From Mycobacterium lehmannii (lineage in GTDB: Bacteria; Actinomycetota; Actinomycetes; Mycobacteriales; Mycobacteriaceae), in NCBI RefSeq assembly GCF_002245535.1, contig NZ_NKCN01000015.1, forward strand, positions 62,001 through 126,000: DNA of 64,000 bases, given 5' to 3'. A program made the position numbers and the translations under genes. Of the stretch, positions 1 through 8,011 are shown in pieces (within the stretch, counting starts at the first letter, position 1; every line of letters begins with the position of its first letter). The notes under the pieces were generated by a model, which was given only the letters and a program-made list of their open reading frames with translations, made no database searches and was not told the origin of the DNA.

Positions 1-21
1 GTTCTCCTCCAGTCGTTTAGT

Positions 22-744
22 TCAGGTGGACGAGCCGCCACCGTCGACGTGCAATACCGAGCCGGTGATGAAGCTCGCGCGTGGTGAGGCCAAAAACAGC
101 ACCGCCTCGGCGATCTCCCGCGGCTTCGCCGTGCGCCCCAGCGGTAGCGCGCGGCCGAGCTCCTCGTTGGTCTCACCCCATTCGGCCTCGACGCCTTCCG
201 TTTTCGTAGGGCCGGGGGCGACGCTGTTGACACGGACGCCGCCGGGCCCGAATTCGGCGGCCCACGTACGGGTCAGCGACTCGACTGCCGCCTTGGACGC
301 GCTGTACACACCCGCTCCCGGCACACCTTTGGACGCGACCATCGTCGTGACATTGACGATCGAACCGTGTCCGCGCTGCAGCATCCCGGGCACCAGGCCC
401 GCCGCCAGGAAGTACGAACCGCGCACGTTGGTGTCGAACGTCCGCTCGAACGCGCCGAGCTGCTGGTCGACGGTCGCCGCGGCCGGGAAAGCGGCGGCGT
501 TGTTGACCAGGATGTCGACGTCGCCGGCCTGCTCGAGCAGCGACGTGACCGAATCCATATCCGCGAGGTCGGCCTGGACGAAGCGCACGTTGCCCTCGAT
601 GCCCGATGCGGCCCGCTTCCCCCGTTCACGGTCTCTGCCGGTGACGATCACCGCGGCTCCCTCGCGCGCGAACAGCCGCGCACACGCGAGCCCGATCCCG
701 GCCGTGCCGCCGGTGATCAACGCGTTCTTGTAAGCCAGTTCCAT
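22..744 (-). CDS. SDR family NAD(P)-dependent oxidoreductase
   Basis: Classical short-chain dehydrogenase/reductase of 240 residues, expected to oxidise or reduce an alcohol/carbonyl substrate with NAD(P)(H) in the cytosol. Visible hallmarks are the N-terminal glycine motif GGTAGIG, the NNAA motif, and the active-site YSASK (YxxxK) with an upstream Ser in the VNVTTM strand. The C-terminal FITGSVLHVDGG is typical of FabG-like members. The start is the ATG at 744, because the reading frame upstream runs into the preceding sigma-factor gene and the SDR fold begins directly with MELAYKNALITGG. It lies 13 nt downstream of the sigma-factor gene on the same strand, so the two probably share a transcript. 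The substrate cannot be told from sequence. Confidence 0.9.
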   Translation of the reverse strand: MELAYKNALITGGTAGIGLACARLFAREGAAVIVTGRDRERGKRAASGIEGNVRFVQADLADMDSVTSLLEQAGDVDILVNNAAAFPAAATVDQQLGAFERTFDTNVRGSYFLAAGLVPGMLQRGHGSIVNVTTMVASKGVPGAGVYSASKAAVESLTRTWAAEFGPGGVRVNSVAPGPTKTEGVEAEWGETNEELGRALPLGRTAKPREIAEAVLFLASPRASFITGSVLHVDGGGSST

Positions 745-757
745 TGCTGTTCTCCGA

Positions 758-1360
758 TCAGGCGATGCAGGCTTCGGGGGTTTCCGCACGGTCGTGCGCG
801 AGGTGGGCCAGCGCGATGCGCATCCGCTGCCTGGCACGCGAGATCCGCGACATCACGGTGCCCATCGGGATGTCGAGAATCTTCGCCGTCTCCGCGTAGG
901 TGTATCCCTCGACGTCGGCGTAGTACAGGACCTCGCGGAAGCCCTCCGGCATCGCGGCCATCGCGGCTTTGACGTCGCCGTGGGGCAGGGCGTCGAGCAC
1001 CTCGACCTCGGCCGAGCGCAGGCCGCCGGGTTGGTGTGCGGCGCAATCGAACAACTCGCCTTCGGTCATGTTGTCGGCCGGAACTTCGGTCACGCGACGT
1101 TGTTTGCAGCGGTGAGCGCTGACCCAGCGGTTGTAGAGGATGCGGAACAGCCACGCCTTGAGGTTGCTGCCCTCCCGGAAGGACTCGAACCCGCTGTACG
1201 CGTGCAGGAGCGCGTCCTGCAGCAGATCCTCGGCGTCCGCGTCGTTGCGGGCCAGCCGGCGCGCTCCCCGCCCCAGCACCTCGAACAGGGGTTGGACGTC
1301 GCGGGCGAACCGCGCGGCGAGCTCTGGGTCCGGCGCGGTGGGAGGGGACGTGATGGTCAT
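758..1360 (-). CDS. ECF sigma factor, SigH-like
   Basis: RNA polymerase sigma factor of the ECF class, 200 residues, close in sequence character to mycobacterial SigH (oxidative and heat stress). Region 2 is seen as DAEDLLQDALLHAYSGF followed by NLKAWLFRILYNR. Region 4 contains YYADVEGYTYAETAKIL and PMGTVMSRISRARQRMR, the helix-turn-helix that reads the -35 box. The chosen ATG at 1360 is preceded by a GAGGAG ribosome site. An upstream in-frame ATG at 1390 would add ten residues without an SD. No ZAS-type anti-sigma gene (HxxxCxxC) sits next to it, so it is probably one of the extra SigH paralogues common in environmental mycobacteria. The downstream SDR is a candidate co-transcribed gene. No convincing GGAAY...GTT autoregulatory promoter was found in the 123-bp upstream gap. 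Confidence 0.9.
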   Translation of the reverse strand: MTITSPPTAPDPELAARFARDVQPLFEVLGRGARRLARNDADAEDLLQDALLHAYSGFESFREGSNLKAWLFRILYNRWVSAHRCKQRRVTEVPADNMTEGELFDCAAHQPGGLRSAEVEVLDALPHGDVKAAMAAMPEGFREVLYYADVEGYTYAETAKILDIPMGTVMSRISRARQRMRIALAHLAHDRAETPEACIA

Positions 1361-1483
1361 GTTCCGATCTCCTCGAGTCGCGGGTGTCACGACTCACGTT
1401 CGTCGCTGCCCAGCTAAAGGGGACCCTTGATAACCCGTAGTCCTCGTCCGTAGTGCGTAGTGCGTAGCGGCGACCGGTGCCGG

Positions 1484-2149
1484 TCAGTCGCTGACGAAGC
1501 TGACCGTCTCCTCGAGCGGAGCGCGCCCCGTGCGGATGTAGCTCTCGCCGGGATCCTGGTAGCCGATCGACATACCGCAGAACAGCATGAGCTCGTCGGG
1601 CGGTTGCACGACGTCCGCGACGGTCTCGCGGACCTGGGACCAGGCCATCTGCGGGCAGCTGTGCAGACCCTCGGCCCGCAGCAGCAGCATCACAGTCTGC
1701 AGGTACATCCCCACATCCGCCCATTGCGGGCGACCGAGGTCCCGGTCGATGTAGCAGAACAGGGCCGCGGGGGCGCCGAAGCAATCCCAGTTCGCGATCG
1801 CAGCCCGCTGCCGAGCCTCCCAGTCCTCACGTTCTATGCCCAGCGCGCTGTAGCGCTCCCTGCCGAACTCCGATCGGCGCTCGACGTACGGCGATTTCAG
1901 CTCGCGCGGATACAGCTGGTACTCCCGCTCATCCCACGGTTCTCCCGCGGCCACCCGCTCGGTGGCGAGCTTCTTCAGCCGCTCGAGCGGTTCGCCGGTC
2001 ACGACGTAGATCCGCCACGGCTGCAGATTGGACCCCGACGGCGCCCACCTGGCGGCGTCGAGCACCCGCTGGAGCACCTCCACGGGGACGGGTTCGTCGG
2101 TGAACCCCCGCACTGCCCGTCTGCTCTTGACTGCGTCGTAGACGTCCAT
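1484..2149 (-). CDS. Nitroreductase family protein
   Basis: FMN-dependent nitroreductase-like protein of 221 residues, expected to bind FMN as a dimer and reduce nitro, quinone or related substrates with NAD(P)H. The N-terminal signature is SRRAVRGFTDEPV followed by ARWAPSGSNLQPW, which forms the FMN phosphate site. The C-terminal half has the GLHSCPQMAW and CGMSIGYQD segments of the family. The ATG at 2149 was chosen because it is preceded by GGAGGAG, although the frame is open further upstream. It is divergent from the flavoprotein gene at 2311. The physiological substrate is unknown. Confidence 0.9.
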   Translation of the reverse strand: MDVYDAVKSRRAVRGFTDEPVPVEVLQRVLDAARWAPSGSNLQPWRIYVVTGEPLERLKKLATERVAAGEPWDEREYQLYPRELKSPYVERRSEFGRERYSALGIEREDWEARQRAAIANWDCFGAPAALFCYIDRDLGRPQWADVGMYLQTVMLLLRAEGLHSCPQMAWSQVRETVADVVQPPDELMLFCGMSIGYQDPGESYIRTGRAPLEETVSFVSD

Positions 2150-2310
2150 ATCTCCTCCGCTTTTGGAGACCACGGCTTTCGTGATCACGCCTTTCGGCTG
2201 TGCTTTCAGCCTCGTCCGACCCGCCGTCCGGCGAACCCTTGAACGCCCGTGGTCGCCGGGGTCTACGAACTCCGCGGATGAATAGTCGTCGGCCATCCGT
2301 TGCTGTTGAT

Positions 2311-4041
2311 ATGACCGTTGCAGGGCGACAGATCGCGACCTCAGTCCTGGTGATCGGAACCGGTGGTGCGGGTTTGCGTGCCGCAATCGAGTTGGCGGAG
2401 CAAGGTCGAGACGTTCTCCTCGTCGGCAAGCGCCCCGTGGGCGACGCCCACACCACGTTGGCCGCCGGAGGCATCAACGCGGCGTTGGGCACCATGGACC
2501 CCGAGGACAGCTGGCAGCAGCACGCGGCAGACACCCTGACCGAGAGCTATCTGCTCGCCGATCCGGCCACCGTGCAGATCGTCACCGAGGGTGCCGCCGA
2601 GTCGATTCGGCACCTCGAGCGTTTCGGCATGACGTTCGCCCGCGAGCAGGACGGCCGGATCTCCCAGCGGTTCTTCGGTGCACACACGTTCCGCCGCACC
2701 GCGTTCGCCGGTGACTACACTGGGCTGGAACTGCAACGCACACTCGTCAAAAGGGCGACGCAGCTTGCGATTCCGATCCTCGACTCCGCCTACATCACCC
2801 GCCTCCTCGTCCGGGACAACACGGTCTTCGGTGCATACGGCTTCGACCTTCGAGACGGCACCCGCTACACCATCCACTGTGACGCGGTCATCCTCGCCGC
2901 AGGCGGTCACACCCGGATCTGGCGCCGCACCTCATCGCGGCGGGACGAGAACACGGGGGACTCTTTCCGGTTAGCGCTCGAAGCCGGTGGGCGGATCCGC
3001 GACCCCGAACTCGTTCAGTTCCATCCGTCCGGTCTGATCGAACCCGAGGACTCGGCTGGAACACTGGTGTCGGAGGCCGCCCGCGGAGAGGGCGGAATTC
3101 TGCGCAACGACATCGGTGAGCGCTTTATGAAGCGCTACGACCCGGACCGCATGGAGCTGTCCACCCGCGACCGGGTCGCGCTCGCCGCCTACACCGAGAT
3201 CAAGCAGGGACGCGGTACGCCCCGCGGCGGGGTGTGGCTGGATGTCTCACATCTGCCGCGGACACAGATCATGGAGCGACTCCCGCGGGTCTACCAGACT
3301 CTGATGGATCTGCAGTTGCTCGACATCACCACCACACCCATCGAAATCGCCCCGACGGCACACTATTCGATGGGCGGAGTGTGGGTTCGCCCCGAAGACC
3401 ACAGCACCGACGTCGCGGGGTTGTACGCCATCGGTGAGGCCTCGAGCGGCCTGCACGGAGCCAACCGCCTCGGCGGCAACTCGCTGATCGAACTTCTGGT
3501 CTACGGCCGGATCGTCGGACGGGCCGCCGCCGCCTACTCTTTGGGGCTGGACGCCCAGATCCGCTCCAAGGCAGCGACTTCCGCGGCTCGTGACGAGGTC
3601 GACGAGGTGCTGTACCGCAACGGCAGGGAGAACGTCCGGTCCCTGCAGCGCGCCCTGCGCAACGCGATGACCGAGCATGCCGGCGTGGTGCGCGACGAAC
3701 CCGGGCTGCGCACAGGTCTGACCGAACTCGACGACATCGAGCGACGGCTATCCGACGTCGGCGTACACCCCGACATCGCGGGATTCCAAGACCTCGCCCA
3801 CGCCTTCGACCTCAAGGCGAGCGTCATCGCCGCGCGCGCCACGCTCGAGACCGCACTGGAACGCCGCGAGACCCGCGGCTGCCACAACCGCAGCGACTAC
3901 CCGGATTTGGACGATCGACTCACCGTCAACCTCGTGTGGTCCGGTCCCGGACAGATCGAACACGAAGCGATCGCAGGCATACCCGCCGAGATCGCCAGCA
4001 GAATGCGCGCGGTGTCGGCGGACGGCAAGCTGGTCGAGTGA
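2311..4041 (+). CDS. FAD-binding fumarate reductase/succinate dehydrogenase-type flavoprotein
   Basis: FAD-containing flavoprotein of about 576 residues in the fumarate reductase / succinate dehydrogenase / L-aspartate oxidase superfamily. Seen in order: dinucleotide motif GTGGAG near the N terminus, TLAAGGINAALG, the FAD/substrate segment QFHPSGL, the catalytic-region GGILRNDIGERFM, HYSMGGV, and GLHGANRLGGNSL. It carries the C-terminal helical domain, so it is full length. No iron-sulfur or membrane-anchor subunit lies next to it, so it may be a soluble oxidase or share subunits encoded elsewhere. The start is uncertain: ATG 2311 is closest to the conserved core, and an in-frame ATG at 2278 adds 11 residues; neither has a strong SD. 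Its stop abuts the stop of the convergent LuxR gene. Confidence 0.8.
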   Translation: MTVAGRQIATSVLVIGTGGAGLRAAIELAEQGRDVLLVGKRPVGDAHTTLAAGGINAALGTMDPEDSWQQHAADTLTESYLLADPATVQIVTEGAAESIRHLERFGMTFAREQDGRISQRFFGAHTFRRTAFAGDYTGLELQRTLVKRATQLAIPILDSAYITRLLVRDNTVFGAYGFDLRDGTRYTIHCDAVILAAGGHTRIWRRTSSRRDENTGDSFRLALEAGGRIRDPELVQFHPSGLIEPEDSAGTLVSEAARGEGGILRNDIGERFMKRYDPDRMELSTRDRVALAAYTEIKQGRGTPRGGVWLDVSHLPRTQIMERLPRVYQTLMDLQLLDITTTPIEIAPTAHYSMGGVWVRPEDHSTDVAGLYAIGEASSGLHGANRLGGNSLIELLVYGRIVGRAAAAYSLGLDAQIRSKAATSAARDEVDEVLYRNGRENVRSLQRALRNAMTEHAGVVRDEPGLRTGLTELDDIERRLSDVGVHPDIAGFQDLAHAFDLKASVIAARATLETALERRETRGCHNRSDYPDLDDRLTVNLVWSGPGQIEHEAIAGIPAEIASRMRAVSADGKLVE

Positions 4042-6840
4042 TCAGCTCGCCCACGACACGGAGCGAAGCTGCCTGCGCGAAGTGATACCGAGCTTGACGA
4101 ACACCTTTCGCAGATGCCACTCGACGGTGTGCGTGCTGATGAACAGCTGGGCGCCGATCTCCTGATTCGTCAGACCGTCGGCGGCGAGCCGGGCGATCTG
4201 GGCCTCCTGAGCGGTCAGCTCAGCGCCGCCAGGACTCGACTGCTGTTTGCGCACCTTCTCCCCGGTGGCCACCAATTCACGGCGCGCACGTTCGGCGAAG
4301 GCCCGCGCACCGATCCGCGTGAATGTCTCGTGGGCTTCGGTGAGTTCGCGGCGCGCGTCGGTCCGCCGGTTGGCCCGGCGCAGCCATTCGCCGTAGAGCA
4401 GCCGGGCCCGCGCGACGTGTACGACGATGCCTGCGCGGTCCAGACGTTCGATGGCCTCGGCGAACAGCCGGTCCGCTTCGTCGTCGTCGGCCAAAAGGGC
4501 CTGCGCGTTGGCCACCGCGCCCAGTCCCCAGTCGGTGCCGCTGGCGCCCGCCCGCTCCTCGAGCCGGCCAAGCGCCCACCTGGCCGCGTCGTCGGCCCCG
4601 GCGCGCGTCGCCGCCTCGACGAGTTCGAATAGACACCACCCGTGGATTCCGAAGTCGTCGTAGTCACATGCCTCCTGCGCCGCTGCGAGCGCCTCCTCGT
4701 AGCGGCCAAGGCCGTTGTACAACAACGCGGTCGCATAGCCGGTCAACCCGAGCACACGGCCTTCGCCCCTGGCGATCCCCTCGGCGGCGGCGCCTTCGAG
4801 CAGCGGGACCGCCTGCTCGACGTCACCGCGCCATGCCATCAGCAACAGCCAGTGATACCGCACCGCGGAGTTGTGGTCGGTCGCCGCGGTGATCGACTCT
4901 GCCTCCTCGAGAAGCTGTTCGGCGGTGCCCAATTCACCGGCCAAGGTATGAACTCCGGCCCGGTAGATGAGGGCTCGCGGCAACCCGGCGAGTGCCCCGG
5001 ACGAACGCGCGTAGCGCACCGCGGTGGCCGACAACTTGCGCAGGATCTGTTCGTCCCACAGTTCGTGGGCCGAAGACTCCTGCAGGATCGGGAATCCGGG
5101 AACCTTCAGCCAGCGCCCGACCGCGGCCTCGTCTGACTCTGCTTGATCGCACATCGCGTCCAACCCCGCCCGCAACGCGGCCCAGCCCTGTCCGACCCCA
5201 CCGGTGATCCGTTCGGCCACCCCCTTGAGCAGATGGTCGATCGCGCGCGGCAGCTCCGAGACGTCCTGCAGCGCAACTCGTGCATCCTCGGCGGCACGTA
5301 CCAGCGCACCGGGCTCACCGAGGCGGCCCGCGTACATCAACGCCGCGATCCCTTCGAGATAGCTCTCTCGAGACGAGTAGCCGTCGACACCATGGAGGCG
5401 GCGGGCAGCATCGAGAAGTGGTGGCGCGGTTTCCGAGAGTCGCGGTGCACCGGCTTCACCGGCGCGGCTTCGGACGAAGTCCATCTGCGCCCGCAGCCGC
5501 GCTACCTGAGCCCGCTGCAGGTCGGTCAGCGGGCCGAGTTCGGCGATCGCCAGGAGTTCGTGCGCCGCTCCCGACGCCGCGGCATCCCGTTTGGCGTAAG
5601 CGGCCGCCAGCGCTCTGGCCCCGTGCAGCAGCGGGTCGGAGGTCAACGCGGTGGCCCGCTCCAGAAACGTTGCCGCCGCTGCCATTCCGCCCCTGCTCTG
5701 CGCGCGGGCAGCGGAGTCCTCCAACTCGGCGGCAATCGCCTCGTCGGGGCCGGCCGCGGCGTTGGCCGCATGCCACGCCCGACGGTCCGGATCGACCGAA
5801 GGGTCGGTGACGTCGGCGAGCGCGCGGTGGACGGCGCGGCGGTCCGCCAGCTCGGCGGCACGGTAGGCGGCCGAGCGGATCAACGGGTGGTGGAACCGCA
5901 TCCGCGGGCCGAACTCGATGAGACCGTCGGCCTCCGCGGGTGCGAGATCGTCGACCGGGATACCCAATTGCGCTGCGGCGCCGAGAAACAACGCGGCATC
6001 GCCGATCGGTTCGGCGGCGGCGATGAGCAATAGCTGCCGGGTAGGCGGCGGCAGCGACTCGATGCGGCGGATGAAGCCCTGTTCGACCGCTGCCGCCGAC
6101 GAGCGTTTACCCGAGATCCAGAAACCGCCGGACAGTTCGGTCGCCGACACGCTGCGCGGCACCTCGAGGATGGCCAGCGGAATGCCGCGGGTCTCCGCGA
6201 CGATGCGGTCGCGTACTCGTGGGTCGATACCGCCGAACATGACCGACTCCAACAGTTCTCGCGCATCGGTGTCGGACAGCCCGCGGATCGGCAGCTCGGG
6301 CAGGCCGGCCAGCAGCTCAGGCTGGTCCCGCACCGCGAACACCAACGCAACGGGTTCGGCGAGCAGCCGGCGCGCGATGAAGCCGAGCGTCTGCACCGAA
6401 ACCTGGTCCAGCCATTGCGCATCGTCGACGACGCAGAGCACGGGCTGTTCGTCGGCCGCGGCGGCCAGCACGCTCAACACAGCGAGGCCGACGAGGAACC
6501 GGTCCGGTGTCTCCCCGATGCCGCGGCCGAACGCGACGTTGAGGGCTTCGCGCTGCGGTTCGGGAATGGCGTCGAGATGCGTCATCAGCGGAGCGCACAG
6601 CTGCTGCAGGCCGGCGAACGCGAGTTCCATATCGGACTCCACGCCGGCGACGTGCACGATCTGGAATTCCGATGCGGTTTGGCAGACGTAGTCGAGCAGG
6701 GCCGTCTTACCGACACCCGCCTCGCCGCGCAGGACAAGCACCTGGCAGCTGCCCGATCGCACGGTCGCGACGAGGTTCTTCAGCGTCTCGCATTCGTGGG
6801 TACGGCCACGGAGGGCTTGTGCTCCACCCTGGCCAGACAT
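4042..6840 (-). CDS. AAA-ATPase LuxR-family transcriptional regulator
   Basis: Large (about 932 residues) LAL/MalT-type regulator. A Walker A motif GEAGVGKT near residue 40 and a Walker B-like LCVVDDAQWLD near residue 137 define an N-terminal AAA/NB-ARC-type ATPase. A long alpha-helical, TPR-like middle follows (repeated LERA, LEEAE and AYAKRD-like helices). The C-terminal 60 residues are a LuxR helix-turn-helix (LTAQEAQIARLAADGLTNQE then HTVEWHLRKVFVKLG). Proteins of this type bind ATP and a small ligand and activate nearby or distant promoters. The ATG at 6840 was chosen; GTG codons at 6846 and 6849 are alternatives. The nearest upstream gene on its strand is the NmrA-like reductase, separated by a strong hairpin. 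The inducer is unknown. Confidence 0.9.
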   Translation of the reverse strand: MSGQGGAQALRGRTHECETLKNLVATVRSGSCQVLVLRGEAGVGKTALLDYVCQTASEFQIVHVAGVESDMELAFAGLQQLCAPLMTHLDAIPEPQREALNVAFGRGIGETPDRFLVGLAVLSVLAAAADEQPVLCVVDDAQWLDQVSVQTLGFIARRLLAEPVALVFAVRDQPELLAGLPELPIRGLSDTDARELLESVMFGGIDPRVRDRIVAETRGIPLAILEVPRSVSATELSGGFWISGKRSSAAAVEQGFIRRIESLPPPTRQLLLIAAAEPIGDAALFLGAAAQLGIPVDDLAPAEADGLIEFGPRMRFHHPLIRSAAYRAAELADRRAVHRALADVTDPSVDPDRRAWHAANAAAGPDEAIAAELEDSAARAQSRGGMAAAATFLERATALTSDPLLHGARALAAAYAKRDAAASGAAHELLAIAELGPLTDLQRAQVARLRAQMDFVRSRAGEAGAPRLSETAPPLLDAARRLHGVDGYSSRESYLEGIAALMYAGRLGEPGALVRAAEDARVALQDVSELPRAIDHLLKGVAERITGGVGQGWAALRAGLDAMCDQAESDEAAVGRWLKVPGFPILQESSAHELWDEQILRKLSATAVRYARSSGALAGLPRALIYRAGVHTLAGELGTAEQLLEEAESITAATDHNSAVRYHWLLLMAWRGDVEQAVPLLEGAAAEGIARGEGRVLGLTGYATALLYNGLGRYEEALAAAQEACDYDDFGIHGWCLFELVEAATRAGADDAARWALGRLEERAGASGTDWGLGAVANAQALLADDDEADRLFAEAIERLDRAGIVVHVARARLLYGEWLRRANRRTDARRELTEAHETFTRIGARAFAERARRELVATGEKVRKQQSSPGGAELTAQEAQIARLAADGLTNQEIGAQLFISTHTVEWHLRKVFVKLGITSRRQLRSVSWAS

Positions 6841-6939
6841 AGACACCACCGCGCTCTGGGTGGACCCGCGACGGTCGCCGGCTTACCCGATCTGATCTTG
6901 GATCGTACGAGGCGCGCCCCGACGGGTCCACACCGGCGA

Positions 6940-6984
6940 TTTGTGCACATCCGGGAGCGGTCAGCGCTCCCGTACGTGCACAAA
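6940..6984 (-). terminator. Long inverted repeat after the NmrA-like gene
   Basis: Two 20-nt arms (TTTGTGCAC...CGGGAGCG and its complement) match at 18 of 20 positions around a 5-nt loop, starting 19 nt beyond the stop codon at 7003. It has no U-tract, as is usual for actinobacterial hairpin terminators. It could also act as an operator for the LuxR gene that starts 100 nt further on. Confidence 0.5.
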
Positions 6985-7002
6985 CCGCCGCCGGGGTGGG
7001 GG

Positions 7003-7758
7003 TCAGGCGGTGGCGGCGGCCGCCAGAATCCAGTCCTCGAAGCGCGTGCCGAACAACGTCGCGCGCTCACCGGGCACGAGGGTGCGTTCGGCCAGGTCGA
7101 TACCCCAGTATTTCGCCGAGGGGTCGGCGATGACCTGACGGGTGTCGCCGCGGGCGGTCAGCGCGGTCCGGATCAGATCGGGCAGCAGGAACTCCACCGG
7201 TCCACCGATCTCGACGATGCGGTTCACCGGCTCGTTCACCGCGGCGATCGCGAGGCCCTCGGCGACGTCGGCGGCGGCCATCGGCTGGAAGTACACCGGT
7301 GGCATCCGCACCGTGTCGCCCTCGGTCGCCGAGTCGGCGAGCGTCTGCAGAAACTCGAAGAACTGCGTGGCGTGCACGATGGTGAACGGGATCGGCCCGT
7401 CGCTGATCAGCCGTTCCTGGTCGAGTTTGGCCTGGAAGTAGCCGCTCTGCGGGGCCATCTCCTCGGTGCCCACCACCGACAGCGCGACGTGGTGGCCGAC
7501 GTCTGCGGCTTCTTCGGCCTCGAGCAGGTTCGTCGTCGCGGTCCGGAAGAACTCTTGGGCCGAGTCATCGAGCTGCGGCGAGTTCGACACGTCGACAACC
7601 ACGTCGGCGCCTTCGAGCACATCGCGCAGGCCCTCGCCGGTGAACGTGTTGACGCCGGTCGACGGCGCCGCGGCCACCGTGTCGTGGCCCTGCCGGTCCA
7701 GTATCTGCACCAGTTTCGAACCGATGAGGCCGGTTCCGCCGATGACGACGATCTTCAT
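7003..7758 (-). CDS. NmrA/atypical SDR family NAD(P)-binding protein
   Basis: Atypical short-chain dehydrogenase of 251 residues with an N-terminal Rossmann motif GGTGLIG preceded by MKIVVI. The absence of a clear YxxxK and the NmrA-like layout (VVVDVSNSPQ, SGYFQAKLDQE, FTIVHATQFFEF) suggest a redox-sensing or quinone/NADPH-binding protein rather than a classical dehydrogenase. The start ATG at 7758 is preceded by GGAAGG. A 45-nt hairpin follows its stop. Its upstream region contains five tandem 21-bp repeats that also touch the stop codon of the neighbouring radical SAM gene. It may be regulated together with, or by, the adjacent LuxR-family regulator; this is inference from position only. 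Confidence 0.85.
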   Translation of the reverse strand: MKIVVIGGTGLIGSKLVQILDRQGHDTVAAAPSTGVNTFTGEGLRDVLEGADVVVDVSNSPQLDDSAQEFFRTATTNLLEAEEAADVGHHVALSVVGTEEMAPQSGYFQAKLDQERLISDGPIPFTIVHATQFFEFLQTLADSATEGDTVRMPPVYFQPMAAADVAEGLAIAAVNEPVNRIVEIGGPVEFLLPDLIRTALTARGDTRQVIADPSAKYWGIDLAERTLVPGERATLFGTRFEDWILAAAATA

Positions 7759-7906
7759 GATGAGCCTTCCGTTTGTTCGACAGCTTCCTGTCCGCCAGAA
7801 CGGATGACGGCTCGCGAACTCATCCCCTGTCCCCGAGACCCGCCCCGCGAGCGACCGCGTCTGTACGCAACACGCCGCGCACATCCGGCATTGCGCGGTC
7901 GCTCGC

Positions 7907-8011
7907 GGCAGTTGAGGGACCCGTTAGGGCAGTTGAGGGGCCCATCAGGGCGGTTGAGGGGCCCATCAGGGCAGTTGAGGGGCCCATCAGGGCGGTTGAG
8001 GGGCCCGTCAG
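7907..8011. repeat. Five tandem 21-bp units, each with a TGAxGGGCCCxTCA dyad
   Basis: Five head-to-tail copies of a 21-bp unit of the form GGCRGTTGAGGGGCCCATCAG (units at 7907, 7928, 7949, 7970 and 7991). Each copy carries an imperfect palindrome centred on GGGCCC. The 21-bp period equals two helical turns, so all centres lie on one face of the DNA. The array runs from the stop codon of the radical SAM gene (8008-8010 lies inside the last unit) into the region upstream of the NmrA-like gene. It may be an operator array, a terminator cluster or a minisatellite. Both strands stay open through it only because 21 is a multiple of three. Confidence 0.9.

Noticed and set aside
1448..1468. Short GTAGTGC tandem repeat upstream of the sigma-factor gene
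   Set aside because: Only about two and a half 7-bp units; too short to separate from chance.
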